From the NCBI RefSeq assembly GCF_007197885.1, contig NZ_VKKG01000002.1:558001-622000 (forward strand): a DNA stretch of 64,000 nucleotides. The letters are read 5' to 3'. Positions 36,031-44,346 of this stretch are shown piece by piece; within the stretch, counting starts at the first letter, position 1, and the number at the start of each line of letters is the position of its first letter. Below the pieces are notes generated by a model, which ran no database searches, was not told the DNA's origin, and was given only the letters and a program-made list of their open reading frames with translations. Position numbers and translations under genes: made by a program. The DNA comes from Tessaracoccus rhinocerotis (lineage in GTDB: Bacteria; Actinomycetota; Actinomycetes; Propionibacteriales; Propionibacteriaceae).

Positions 36031-37584
36031 GTGTTCGACACGCTCCAGGACCGGTTGGCGGACGTATTCAAGGGTCTGCGCTCCAAGGGTCGCCTGACAG
36101 CGGCCGACATCGACGCCACGATGCGCGAGATCCGCATCGCGCTGCTCGAGGCCGACGTCAACCTCGGCGTCGTCAAGGAGTTCATCGCAGCCGTCAAGGA
36201 GCGCTCCCTCGGCATCGAGCTCTCCAAGGCGTTGAACCCCTCGCAGCAGATCATCAAGATCGTCAACGAGGAACTCGTCACGATCCTGGGCGGCGAGGCA
36301 CGCACCATCCGCTTCGCCAAGCGTCCGCCGACGGTGATCATGCTCGCCGGTCTGCAGGGTGCGGGCAAGACCACCCTCGCGGGCAAGCTCGCCAAGTGGT
36401 TGCGCGGCGAGAAGCACGCCCCGCTCCTCGTGGCGGCGGACCTCCAGCGCCCCAATGCGGTGAACCAGCTGCAGATCGTCGGTGAGCGCGCAGGGGTCCA
36501 CGTGTTCGCCCCCGAGCCGGGCAACGGCGTGGGTGACCCGGTCAAGGTTGCGCGGGACGCCATCGAGCACGCCCAGCGCCGGCTCTACGACGTCGTCATC
36601 GTCGATACCGCGGGCCGACTCGGCATCGACGAGACCCTGATGCAGCAGGCGGCCGACATCAAGGCCGCCGTCAACCCCGACGAGGTCCTGTTCGTCGTCG
36701 ACGCCATGATCGGCCAGGACGCCGTCAACACGGCCAAGGCGTTCGAGGACGGCATCGGCTTCGACGGCGTCGTCCTCACCAAGCTCGACGGCGACGCCCG
36801 CGGTGGCGCCGCGCTGTCGATCGCGAAGGTGGTCGGCAAGCCGATCATGTTCGCCTCCAACGGCGAGGGGCTGGGGGACTTCGACGTCTTCCACCCGGAC
36901 CGGATGGCCAGCCGCATCCTCGGCATGGGCGACGTCCTCACCCTGATCGAGCAGGCGGAGAAGACCTTCGACGCGGAGCAGTCGCGCGCGGCCGCCGAGA
37001 AGCTGATGGGGGGCAGGGCGAAGTTCAGCCTCCAGGACTTCCTCGGACAGATGCAGCAGCTGCGCAAGATGGGACCGTTGTCCAAGATCTTCGGGATGCT
37101 GCCCGGTGCCGGCCAGTTCAAGGACGCCATCAACGAGATCGACGAGAAGGAGGTCGACCGGATCGAGGCCATCATCCACTCGATGACTCCCGCCGAGCGC
37201 GACGACGTCGCCATCCTCAACGGCTCCCGCCGCGCCCGCATCGCGAAGGGCTCCGGCACCCAGGTCTCGGACGTCAACCAGCTCGTCAACCGCTTCGTCG
37301 AGGCACGCAAGATGATGGAGCGGATGGCCGGCGGTGGAGGCATGCCCGGGATGCCCGGGATGCCGCCGGGCATGCCCGGCGCATCCGGCGGCGGTGGCCG
37401 TGCGGCCAAGCGCCAGAACAAGAAGACGGGCAAGAAGCGCGGGCACAAGGTCTCCGGCAACCCGGCCAGGCGCCGGCAGCAGGAACTCGGACTCGACAAG
37501 CCGACGCCGCAGGAGGCGCCGCAGTCGATGGATGACTTCGAGCTGCCCCCCGAGCTGCAGAAGATGTTCGACCAGAACAAGTGA
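36031..37584 (+). CDS. ffh: Signal recognition particle protein Ffh
   Basis: SRP54 GTPase that binds 4.5S RNA and signal sequences. It has 517 residues from the GTG at 36031, chosen because Ffh proteins begin FDTLQDRL; the frame is open 13 codons further up. N domain 1-~90 with REIRIALLEADVNLGVVKEF; G domain with GLQGAGKTTLAGKLAKWL (near 108), DTAGRLGIDE and TKLDGDARGGAALS. The methionine-rich M domain starts at about 320 and ends in repeats of GMPGMP. A basic tail follows (KRQNKKTGKKRGHKV). Confidence 0.97.
   Translation: MFDTLQDRLADVFKGLRSKGRLTAADIDATMREIRIALLEADVNLGVVKEFIAAVKERSLGIELSKALNPSQQIIKIVNEELVTILGGEARTIRFAKRPPTVIMLAGLQGAGKTTLAGKLAKWLRGEKHAPLLVAADLQRPNAVNQLQIVGERAGVHVFAPEPGNGVGDPVKVARDAIEHAQRRLYDVVIVDTAGRLGIDETLMQQAADIKAAVNPDEVLFVVDAMIGQDAVNTAKAFEDGIGFDGVVLTKLDGDARGGAALSIAKVVGKPIMFASNGEGLGDFDVFHPDRMASRILGMGDVLTLIEQAEKTFDAEQSRAAAEKLMGGRAKFSLQDFLGQMQQLRKMGPLSKIFGMLPGAGQFKDAINEIDEKEVDRIEAIIHSMTPAERDDVAILNGSRRARIAKGSGTQVSDVNQLVNRFVEARKMMERMAGGGGMPGMPGMPPGMPGASGGGGRAAKRQNKKTGKKRGHKVSGNPARRRQQELGLDKPTPQEAPQSMDDFELPPELQKMFDQNK
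37330..37395 (+). repeat. Short GMPGMP-coding tandem repeat in the ffh M domain
   Basis: Three to four imperfect copies of ATGCCCGGG encode Gly-Met-Pro repeats in the M domain tail. Methionine richness suits the signal-sequence groove; the tandem DNA may vary in copy number. Confidence 0.6.
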
Positions 37585-37661
37585 TCACACGGGTGCGTCC
37601 GTCCCCGTGCCCCCCGGAAGCGCGTCGGCACCCCTGAGGATTCCCACGCACTGGGCTGGAC

Positions 37662-37667
37662 TAGGGT
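37662..37667 (+). promoter_or_regulatory. -10 box of the amidohydrolase gene, leaderless arrangement
   Basis: TAGGGT lies 7 bases before the ATG at 37675, with no ribosome-binding site between them. Confidence 0.5.
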
Positions 37668-37674
37668 CTTCCAC

Positions 37675-38751
37675 ATGACCGCAGGTAACTGTTTTCACAT
37701 CCACGGTGTGGTGCTGCCCGGTGACGAACCCACCGACATCTACGTCGTCGACGGGGTCGTCAGCCACGAGCCCGCGCCCGGGGCCACGACGATCGCCCGC
37801 AACGCCTGGATCCTCCCCGGCCTCGTGGACGCCCACTGCCACATCGGGCTCGGCCCCGGCGGCGCCGTCGACGAGGCAACGACGATCGCCCAGGCACGCG
37901 CCGACCTCGCCGCCGGCACCATGCTCGTTCGCGATGCAGGCTCGCCGTCGGACACCCGCTGGGTGCAGGAGCGCAACGAGCTGCCCCGCCTGCTGCGCAG
38001 CGGACGCCACGTCGCCCGACCCATGCGCTACCTGCGCGACGTCGGGGTCGAGGTGGAGCCGGTGGACCTCGTCGAGCAGGTCAGGCACGAAGCCCGCTCC
38101 GGCGACGGCTGGGTCAAGCTCGTCGGCGACTGGATCGACCGCAGCATCGGGGACCTCGCACCCCTGTGGCCCGCCGACGTCGCGGCTGCCGCAATCGCGG
38201 CGGCACACGAGGAGGGCGCCCGGGTGACGGCGCACGTGTTCGGCGAGCAGGCCGTGGCCGAACTCGTCGCCGCCGGCATCGACTGCATCGAGCACGGCAC
38301 GGGCATGTCCGACGACGTCATCGACGAGATGGCCGAACGCGGCACCGTCCTGGTCCCGACGATGATCAACCTGAACCGGTTCCCGGACTACGCCGCACCC
38401 GGCCGGGAGAAGTACCCGAACTTCTCCCGCCACCTGATGCACCTGTACGAGCGCCGGTTCGAGACCATCGGCCGGGCGATCGAGGCCGGCATCGAGATCC
38501 ATGCCGGCACCGACGCGGGAACAGTCGTGCCCCACGGCCAGATCCAGGAGGAGATCGCCGAACTCGCGGGCCTCGGCGGCATCGGGTTCGCGCTCGAGGC
38601 CGCCAGCTGGGGGGCCCGGACCTGGCTCGGGGCCGACAACCTCACGCCCGGGGCGAGTGCCGACCTGATCGTCTGCGCGGCCGACCCGCGGGAACACCTC
38701 GCGACCCTGCGCAACCCGCTGGCGAAGCTGCTCAGGGGCGTTCCCGTCTGA
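37675..38751 (+). CDS. Amidohydrolase family protein
   Basis: A 358-residue metal-dependent hydrolase of the imidazolonepropionase/prolidase-like amidohydrolase group; substrate unknown. The metal motif HxH is in LPGLVDAHCHIGLG (residues ~52-56). Later ligands are GWVKLVGDW (possible carboxylated Lys), TAHVFG (His near 188), IEHGTGM (His near 206) and IHAGTDAGT (Asp near 281). The final strand GASADLIVCAADPREHL is the usual composite-domain return. At 358 residues it is slightly short for the family. It is monocistronic between ffh and the molybdoenzyme. Confidence 0.82.
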   Translation: MTAGNCFHIHGVVLPGDEPTDIYVVDGVVSHEPAPGATTIARNAWILPGLVDAHCHIGLGPGGAVDEATTIAQARADLAAGTMLVRDAGSPSDTRWVQERNELPRLLRSGRHVARPMRYLRDVGVEVEPVDLVEQVRHEARSGDGWVKLVGDWIDRSIGDLAPLWPADVAAAAIAAAHEEGARVTAHVFGEQAVAELVAAGIDCIEHGTGMSDDVIDEMAERGTVLVPTMINLNRFPDYAAPGREKYPNFSRHLMHLYERRFETIGRAIEAGIEIHAGTDAGTVVPHGQIQEEIAELAGLGGIGFALEAASWGARTWLGADNLTPGASADLIVCAADPREHLATLRNPLAKLLRGVPV

Positions 38752-38780
38752 GCCCTTCCGCCCGGTGACATCATGGGGAG

Positions 38781-40307
38781 ATGACACCGCGCACCGTGAC
38801 GGCAGCGATCGGCATCGCAGCCGGCGCCGTGACCCTCGGCGTCTCCGAACTGCTGGCCGCCGCCCTGGCCCGCACCGTCGGAACCGCAGCCACACCCTCG
38901 CCGCTGCTCGCCGTCGGTGCCGCCTTCGTGGACCTGACCCCGCCCTGGCTGAAGGACTGGGCCATCGCGACCTTCGGATCAGCCGACAAGGTCGCCCTCT
39001 TCGTGGGCATGGGGCTGGTCCTGTCGCTGCTCTGCGCGCTGCTGGGCGTACTGGCGGGGCTGAAGCGGCCCGTCGGGACGGTCGGTCTGCTGGCAGGCGG
39101 CGCCCTCGCCGCAGCAGCGGTCATCACCCGCGCGGACGCCACCTGGGTTGACGTCCTGCCCACCGCCGGCGGGGTTACCGCCGGGATCCTCGTGCTGCGC
39201 ACGCTGCTCGAGTCGGCGACGGGCGAGCCGGGCCGCGCCCGGCCGGGGCGGCGCGAACTGCTCGCCCGCACCGGGGGAGCCGCCGCGCTCGGACTGGTCG
39301 GCCTCGCCGTCGGTCGCGGTCTCCAAGTCGCCGTCGACAGCACCCGGCGGGCGCGCGAGGAACTCGAACTCCCAGACGCCGCCGAGCCGGTGGTGGTGCC
39401 GGCGACGGCGCTGGCGACGGTGACCGGGCAGACTGCCTTCCAGACCCCCAACGACGCCTTCTACCGGATCGACACGGCCCTCGTCGTCCCGCAGGTGGAT
39501 CCAGCCACCTGGACGCTCCGGGTCACCGGTCTCGTCGAGAACGAGCTCAAACTGAATCTGGCGGACCTGCTGGCCGAGCGCCACGTCGAGTCGATGGTGA
39601 CCCTCACGTGCGTGTCGAACCCCGTCGGCGGGGGACTCGCGGGGAACGCCGTCTGGACCGGGTGGCCCGTTCGCGAGCTCCTCGAACGCGCAGGCGTGCG
39701 ACCGGATGCCGACATGGTGCTGTCACGCAGCATCGACGGCTGGACGGCCGGCACTCCCATCGAGGCGCTCACCGACGGCCGCGACGCGCTCCTGGCGGTC
39801 GGCATGAACGGCGAGCCGTTGCCGCCCGAGCACGGCTTCCCCGTGAGGCTCGTGGTACCCGGGCTCTACGGCTACGTCTCGGCCACGAAGTGGGTGAACG
39901 AACTCAAGGTGACCCGCTTCGACGCGGACGAGGGCTACTGGACCCCGCGCGGCTGGGCCGAGCGCGGACCCGTCAAGACCGCCTCACGCATCGATGTCCC
40001 CCGCGACGGCGCCCGCCTCCCGGCCGGTGCCACGACCGTCGCCGGGGTCGCCTGGGCCCAGACGCGCGGCGTCGACGCCGTCGAGGTCAGCGCCGACGGC
40101 GGCCCCTGGCTGCCCGCCGAGCTCCGGGACGAGCCGACCATCGACGCCTGGCGACTGTGGTCCCTGACGGTGGAGCTGCCACCCGGCGACCACCAGCTCA
40201 GGGTCAGGGCCACCGACGGCCTCGGCCGGGTACAGACGGAGCGGACGGCCCCGCCGGTGCCGGACGGCTCGTCGGGTTGGCACACAATCTCGGTGACCAC
40301 GGGGTAG
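38781..40307 (+). CDS. Membrane-anchored molybdopterin-dependent oxidoreductase (sulfite oxidase family)
   Basis: A 508-residue enzyme of the sulfite oxidase/MsrP superfamily with its own membrane anchor. Residues 1-~185 carry five hydrophobic segments, the last preceded by an RR pair (GRRELLARTGGAAALGLVGLAVG) that looks like a Tat-type signal. The catalytic domain follows from about 205. The molybdenum-ligating cysteine is visible in TLTCVSNPVGG (Cys277), with NDAFYRIDTAL before it and HGFPVRLVVPGLYGYVSATKWV after it. A C-terminal Ig-like dimerisation domain (about 395-505) completes it. It is probably extracytoplasmic. No cytochrome or MsrQ gene is adjacent. Confidence 0.87.
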   Translation: MTPRTVTAAIGIAAGAVTLGVSELLAAALARTVGTAATPSPLLAVGAAFVDLTPPWLKDWAIATFGSADKVALFVGMGLVLSLLCALLGVLAGLKRPVGTVGLLAGGALAAAAVITRADATWVDVLPTAGGVTAGILVLRTLLESATGEPGRARPGRRELLARTGGAAALGLVGLAVGRGLQVAVDSTRRAREELELPDAAEPVVVPATALATVTGQTAFQTPNDAFYRIDTALVVPQVDPATWTLRVTGLVENELKLNLADLLAERHVESMVTLTCVSNPVGGGLAGNAVWTGWPVRELLERAGVRPDADMVLSRSIDGWTAGTPIEALTDGRDALLAVGMNGEPLPPEHGFPVRLVVPGLYGYVSATKWVNELKVTRFDADEGYWTPRGWAERGPVKTASRIDVPRDGARLPAGATTVAGVAWAQTRGVDAVEVSADGGPWLPAELRDEPTIDAWRLWSLTVELPPGDHQLRVRATDGLGRVQTERTAPPVPDGSSGWHTISVTTG

Positions 40308-40439
40308 CAGTCTCCCCCTGGAGGAGGAGCCGCGGCTCAGCCGCTGGGCTGAACTGTCCACAGCGTCGCCCAACCGCGTCGCAACTGGCCCGCCGGCGCT
40401 GCTTCACTGGAGGTTCAACAGCAACCCAGGAGGCGCCGC

Positions 40440-41645
40440 ATGAGCTCGTCGAACAACCCCACCGACTCCCCAGCAGACATCCCGGTGCAGGCTCCGGGCA
40501 CCGCCGGTTTCCCGCCGCCGGCCCACCGGTACCCACAACCCGCCCCCCAGCCCGAACAACCGGGAGGCTTCAAGCGCGGTTTCGGGAAGGGGATCGGGCT
40601 CGGGCTCGGGCTAACGGTCATGGTCACGGCGCTGGCCCTCGTCGGCGGCATCATGTCCGTCGTCGGGCTCGGCGTGCTGGTCGGATCCACCTCGGGGGAG
40701 GCCCAGGCCACCACCACGGAGACCATCTGGGGCGAGCCGGGCGCCGGCAACGAGTTGCGCGCCATCGACATCTCCGGCGCCATCATGACCTCCGCCGCCG
40801 ACGGTGGCCTGCTGGCCGCGGGCACCTACGGCTACGAGGTGGCCGACATGCTCGACGAGCTGGACGCCGATGACGCGGCCGGTGTCGTCCTGCTCGTGAA
40901 CACCCCCGGTGGGAGCATCACCGGCTCCCGGGCCATCTCAGACGCGATCGTGCGCTACCAGGAGCGCACCGGGCAGCAGGTGATGGTGCACGTCCAGGGG
41001 ATGTCCGCCTCCGGCGGCGTCTACTCCACCGCCCCTGCCGACGTGATCTATGCCGACCACGGCTCCATCATCGGGAGCATCGGCGTCATCTACGGTCCCT
41101 TCGAGCACTACGACGGCGTCGTCGCCACCAGCGGCTCCCTCCTGGAGGCCGGTGTCACCACCACCGGCGGGATCACCCAGGAGTACATCACCCGGGGAAC
41201 CGGCAAGGACGCGGGCCAGCCCTTCCGGGAACTGACCGACGGCGAGCGCCAGATGTTCGCCGACCTCATCCAGCCCGAGTACGAGCGCTTCGTGGATCAC
41301 ATGGCCACCCACCGCGGCATGGACGCGACCCGCATCGTCGAAGAGTACGGCGCCGGTATCTTCGAGTCGGGCAAGGCGGAGGAGCTGGGCTACGTCGACG
41401 GGACATTGGGCCGCGACGAGTTCTACCGTGAGGCGGCCGAGCGTGCGGGCCTCGACCCCGACGACACCGCCGTCGTGCGGCTCGCAGCGCCGAGCGCGTT
41501 CGAGTCGCTGTTCGGGGTGGAGCGCGTCCTTGGCCAGTCGCCGGCCCTGCAGCCAGCTGCCGGACAGGCGTTCGTGAACGCAGGGATCTGCGGTGGGCGT
41601 GCCCCGCTGGTGTTCACCGGAGACCTGGCCGCGGTCTGCGGCTAG
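40440..41645 (+). CDS. S49-family signal peptide peptidase (SppA-like)
   Basis: A 401-residue membrane serine protease of family S49. A Pro-rich cytoplasmic N-terminus (residues 1-~45) precedes one transmembrane helix (about 53-85). The protease domain has VNTPGGSITGSRAI, the nucleophile in GMSASGGVYST (Ser190) and GSIGVIYGP. The general base is a lysine expected near TRGTGKDAGQPFREL. The C-terminus is slightly hydrophobic and contains one Cys pair. ATG with AGGAGG about 8 bases before it. The 132 bases upstream hold nothing convincing beyond short GC hairpins. Confidence 0.85.
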   Translation: MSSSNNPTDSPADIPVQAPGTAGFPPPAHRYPQPAPQPEQPGGFKRGFGKGIGLGLGLTVMVTALALVGGIMSVVGLGVLVGSTSGEAQATTTETIWGEPGAGNELRAIDISGAIMTSAADGGLLAAGTYGYEVADMLDELDADDAAGVVLLVNTPGGSITGSRAISDAIVRYQERTGQQVMVHVQGMSASGGVYSTAPADVIYADHGSIIGSIGVIYGPFEHYDGVVATSGSLLEAGVTTTGGITQEYITRGTGKDAGQPFRELTDGERQMFADLIQPEYERFVDHMATHRGMDATRIVEEYGAGIFESGKAEELGYVDGTLGRDEFYREAAERAGLDPDDTAVVRLAAPSAFESLFGVERVLGQSPALQPAAGQAFVNAGICGGRAPLVFTGDLAAVCG

Positions 41646-41654
41646 GGGAGCGGC

Positions 41655-42002
41655 TCAGCCCCAGCCCAGTGCGTGCAGCCGTTCCTCGTCGATGCCGTGG
41701 TAGTGGCCCAGTTCGTGGAGGAGGGTGATCTCCAGCTCGTCCAGGAGGTCGTCCTCGTCCTCGCACATCCGGGTCAGCGGGCCCCGGAACAGCACCACGC
41801 GGTCCGGGAGCTGGCCCAGGCCGTAGCTGGTGTCGCGCTCGGTCAGGGCGGTGCCCTCGTACCAGCCGAGCGTCTCGGAGCCGTCGTCCGGTTCGTCCTG
41901 GCTCACGATCACGACGTTGTCGAGCCCGTCGAGCAGCTCGGGAGGCAGGTTCCCGAGCGCCTCGTCCACCAGTTCGTCGAACCGTTCCTCGGGCAGATCC
42001 AT
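41655..42002 (-). CDS. Small metallopeptidase family protein (zincin-like)
   Basis: A 115-residue protein with a minimal zincin fold. The zinc motif HELGHYHGIDEERL (HExxHxxG/N plus downstream Asp/Glu) lies near residues 96-109. The N-terminal FDELVDEALGNLPPELLDGLDNVVIVS is characteristic of the PF06262 family. Substrate unknown. It is convergent with the S49 protease and divergent from rpsP. TAGTCT, 7 bases before the ATG, suggests a leaderless message. Confidence 0.85.
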   Translation of the reverse strand: MDLPEERFDELVDEALGNLPPELLDGLDNVVIVSQDEPDDGSETLGWYEGTALTERDTSYGLGQLPDRVVLFRGPLTRMCEDEDDLLDELEITLLHELGHYHGIDEERLHALGWG

Positions 42003-42009
42003 GCCCCAG

Positions 42010-42015
42010 AGACTA
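42010..42015 (-). promoter_or_regulatory. -10 box of the zincin gene, leaderless arrangement
   Basis: TAGTCT on the minus strand lies 7 bases before the ATG at 42002. Confidence 0.45.
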
Positions 42016-42030
42016 GTACCGGGTCAACTT

Positions 42031-42060
42031 TTGGGCGAGAGGGCCTGAATCTGGCAGAAT
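42031..42060 (+). promoter_or_regulatory. Candidate rpsP operon promoter
   Basis: TTGGGC and CAGAAT are 18 bases apart, about 145 bases before rpsP. This leaves a leader of some 137 nucleotides ahead of the operon rpsP-khpA-rimM-trmD. Confidence 0.5.
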
Positions 42061-42204
42061 GTCTGATGCACTTGTGCTCGTTGGCGCCCTCTAACTCCGA
42101 CAGCACGGTCCAACCGGCTTTGCGAGCGGCGTGCCCCACACGCAGCACGCACACCACACGACTCGTCTGGGACCCAGACAAAACACACAGGAGAACCCAC
42201 ACCA

Positions 42205-42690
42205 GTGGCAACCAAGATTCGTCTGAAGCGGTTCGGCAAGATCCGCTCCCCGCACTACCGCATCGTCATCATGGACTCCCGCGCGCACCGCGACGGCCAG
42301 GCCATCGAGGAGATCGGTCTCTACCACCCCAAGAACGACCCGTCGGTCATCAAGGTGGACTCTGAGCGCGCACAGTACTGGCTCTCCGTGGGCGCCCAGC
42401 CCACCGAGGCCGTCGTCGCGATCCTGAAGCGCACGGGTGACTGGCAGAAGTTCACCGGGGACACCTCCCCGTCAGGCATCGACCCGCAGCCCGAGCCCCG
42501 CGACCGCGAGGCCGAGTTCGCGAAGGCCCTCGCCGAGGACGGCGACGCCACCTCGCCCGCCATCTCGAAGGCGAAGGCCAAGGCGGAGGAGAAGGCCGCC
42601 GACGAGGCCAAGGCAGCAGAGGCCGCCAAGGCCGCTGAGGCAGCCCCCGCAGAGGCCGAGGCCACCGAGGCCCCCGCCGACGAGGCCTGA
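42205..42690 (+). CDS. rpsP: 30S ribosomal protein S16 with Ala/Glu-rich extension
   Basis: Assembly protein of the 30S body. The S16 fold occupies residues 1-~85 ([58 protein letters not shown]). The remaining ~75 residues are a low-complexity Ala/Glu/Lys tail ([23 protein letters not shown]), making it 161 residues against about 80-90 in many bacteria; such tails are frequent in actinobacteria. GTG start with CAGGAGA upstream. khpA starts 2 bases after its stop. Confidence 0.97.
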   Translation: MATKIRLKRFGKIRSPHYRIVIMDSRAHRDGQAIEEIGLYHPKNDPSVIKVDSERAQYWLSVGAQPTEAVVAILKRTGDWQKFTGDTSPSGIDPQPEPRDREAEFAKALAEDGDATSPAISKAKAKAEEKAADEAKAAEAAKAAEAAPAEAEATEAPADEA

Positions 42691-42691
42691 G

Positions 42692-42940
42692 ATGCTGGCT
42701 GAGGCGCTGGAGCACCTCGTCGCGGGCATCGTCTCGAACCCCGACGACGTGCACGTCAAGGACAAGGACCTTCGCCGTGGGCGCCTGTTGGAGGTCCGGG
42801 TCCATCCCGACGACGTCGGAAAGGTGATCGGCCGGCAGGGCCGCACCGCGCAGGCGCTGCGCACCGTCGTGGGTGCGCTGGCTGGCAACGAGCAGGTCCG
42901 GGTCGACTTCGTCGACGTCGACCGCCCGCGCCGTCACTGA
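42692..42940 (+). CDS. khpA: KH-domain RNA-binding protein KhpA
   Basis: A single KH domain of 82 residues (YlqC family). The core is LEVRVHPDDVGKVIGRQGRTAQALRTVVGAL with the GxxG loop as GRQG. It binds RNA, usually with KhpB (Jag), and affects cell division and small-RNA control in Gram-positive bacteria. The ATG follows the rpsP stop by one base. It lies in the conserved rpsP-khpA-rimM-trmD unit. Confidence 0.93.
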   Translation: MLAEALEHLVAGIVSNPDDVHVKDKDLRRGRLLEVRVHPDDVGKVIGRQGRTAQALRTVVGALAGNEQVRVDFVDVDRPRRH

Positions 42941-42962
42941 GGGCGTCGAGACAAATACCGCG

Positions 42963-42993
42963 AGTGCCCCGGATCACCACGATCCGGGGCACT
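42963..42993 (+). terminator. Perfect stem-loop between khpA and rimM
   Basis: A perfect 13-bp stem (42963-42975 against 42981-42993) with loop ACCAC lies 22 bases after the khpA stop and 31 bases before rimM. No T-run. It probably acts as a partial terminator or processing site that lowers rimM-trmD expression relative to rpsP. Confidence 0.65.
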
Positions 42994-43024
42994 TCGCATC
43001 CGTAGACATTCAAGGAGGACGTCC

Positions 43025-43543
43025 GTGGGCGACGTGGTCGAAGTCATCGTGGGACGGGTGGGGCGTGCCCACGGCATCAAGGGCGGTGTCTCCGTCGACG
43101 TGCGGACGGACGAACCCGGGCGTCGGTTCGTGCCGGGGGCGAAGCTGCGCCGCGGCGACGGCGGAGAGCTCGAGCTGGGCAGTGTCGCCTGGCAGCGGGG
43201 CAAGCTCGTGGTGACCTTCGTCGGCCACGCGGACCGCACCGCGGTCGAGGCGCTGCGCGGCGTGGAACTGCTCGTCGACGTGCCTGCCGACGAGCAGCCC
43301 AGCGAGTCCGAGGAGTACTTCGACCGCCAGCTCGTGGGGCTGCGGGTGCTCGATGCCGAGGGTGCCGAGGTGGGCACCGTCGCCGACGTGCTGCACCTGC
43401 CCGCCCAGGACGTGCTGCAGCTGGACACGCCCGCGGGGGAGCGGCTCGTGCCGTTCGTGAAGGCGCTGGTGCCGGACGTGGACCTCGGGGCCGGAACCGT
43501 CACCCTCGCCCCCGTGACCGGGCTGCTGGAGGACGTGGAGTGA
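43025..43543 (+). CDS. rimM: Ribosome maturation factor RimM
   Basis: 16S rRNA processing factor that binds S19 during 30S head assembly. It has 172 residues. The N-terminal domain begins [20 protein letters not shown], and the C-terminal PRC-barrel contains [12 protein letters not shown] to [18 protein letters not shown] start with AAGGAGG. Its stop overlaps trmD by 4 bases (GTGA). Confidence 0.95.
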   Translation: MGDVVEVIVGRVGRAHGIKGGVSVDVRTDEPGRRFVPGAKLRRGDGGELELGSVAWQRGKLVVTFVGHADRTAVEALRGVELLVDVPADEQPSESEEYFDRQLVGLRVLDAEGAEVGTVADVLHLPAQDVLQLDTPAGERLVPFVKALVPDVDLGAGTVTLAPVTGLLEDVE

Positions 43544-44232
43544 GGCTCGACGTCGTAACCATCTTCCCCGACTACCTGGCCCCGCTCTCGCTCTCCCTGG
43601 TGGGCAAGGCCATCTCCTCCGGGATCGTCGACCTGCAGGTCCACGACCTGCGCACCTGGACGCACGACCGCCACCACACCACCGACGACACGCCCTACGG
43701 CGGGGGAGCCGGCATGGTGATGAAGCCCGAGCCGTGGGGCGAGGCTCTCGACGCGCTCGTCGAGGCGGACCCGACGCCGATGACCATCGTCGTCCCCACG
43801 CCTGCCGGTCGACCGTTCTCGCAGCGCCTGGCGCACGAACTGGCCGAGCGGCCCCGGCTGGTGTTCGCATGTGGACGCTACGAGGGCATCGACCAGCGCG
43901 TCCTCGACGAGTTCGCCGAGAACCACGAACTGGTCGAGGTCAGCCTCGGGGACTACGTGCTCAACGGCGGTGAGGTGGCCGTGCTCGCCATCACAGAGGC
44001 CGTGGTCCGGCTCCTGCCCGGCGTGGTGGGCAATCCCGCCTCCCTGGTGGAGGAATCCCACTCGCTCGAACACGAGCTGCTCGAGTACCCGAACTACACA
44101 AAGCCACCGGTGTGGCGCGGACGTGCGGTGCCGGAGGTGCTGCTCAGCGGGAACCACGGGTTGATCGCGCAGTGGCGGAGGGAACAGGCCCTCGAACGCA
44201 CCCGGCAGCGCAGGCCGGACCTGCTCGACTGA
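43540..44232 (+). CDS. trmD: tRNA (guanosine(37)-N1)-methyltransferase
   Basis: SAM-dependent enzyme that makes m1G37 next to the anticodon, preventing +1 frameshifts. It has 230 residues. Start [18 protein letters not shown], then [12 protein letters not shown], the trefoil-knot SAM site [11 protein letters not shown] and [31 protein letters not shown]. The C-terminal helical domain ends in RRPDLL. Translation is coupled to rimM. Confidence 0.97.
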   Translation: MRLDVVTIFPDYLAPLSLSLVGKAISSGIVDLQVHDLRTWTHDRHHTTDDTPYGGGAGMVMKPEPWGEALDALVEADPTPMTIVVPTPAGRPFSQRLAHELAERPRLVFACGRYEGIDQRVLDEFAENHELVEVSLGDYVLNGGEVAVLAITEAVVRLLPGVVGNPASLVEESHSLEHELLEYPNYTKPPVWRGRAVPEVLLSGNHGLIAQWRREQALERTRQRRPDLLD

Positions 44233-44236
44233 TCGT

Positions 44237-44268
44237 CGAAAGTACTTTCGCTAGGCAATTCATGCCTA
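44237..44268 (+). promoter_or_regulatory. Two adjacent palindromes upstream of sdhCAB
   Basis: CGAAAGTACTTTCG (44237-44250) is a perfect 14-base palindrome. Two bases on, TAGGCA and TGCCTA (44252-44257, 44263-44268) form an inverted repeat with a 5-base gap. They lie 66-97 bases before the -10 box of sdhC. They look like operators for one or two dimeric regulators. The TAGG...CCTA ends recall DtxR/IdeR boxes, but the centre does not match. Confidence 0.5.
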
Positions 44269-44333
44269 AATCGGAAATGCGCGACATCGGCAGTTCAAAG
44301 GCCCCGGCGTCAAACAGTCGGGTGCCATGGGGA

Positions 44334-44339
44334 TAGAGT
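44334..44339 (+). promoter_or_regulatory. -10 box of sdhC, leaderless arrangement
   Basis: TAGAGT lies 7 bases before the GTG at 44347, the same spacing as at several other genes of this window, and supports that GTG as the start. Confidence 0.5.
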
Positions 44340-44346
44340 GACACCC

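Noticed and set aside
40308-40439. Terminator or small RNA between the molybdoenzyme and the S49 protease
   Set aside because: Only 5-bp hairpins such as GCGGC-TCA-GCCGC are present, too weak to call.
42500-42690. Separate gene encoded by the Ala/Glu-rich end of rpsP
   Set aside because: It is in frame and continuous with S16; extended S16 tails are usual in actinobacteria.
44338-44346. GTG 44338 as the start of sdhC
   Set aside because: It would lie inside the proposed -10 box; GTG 44347 gives the spacing seen at other genes. Not fully excluded.
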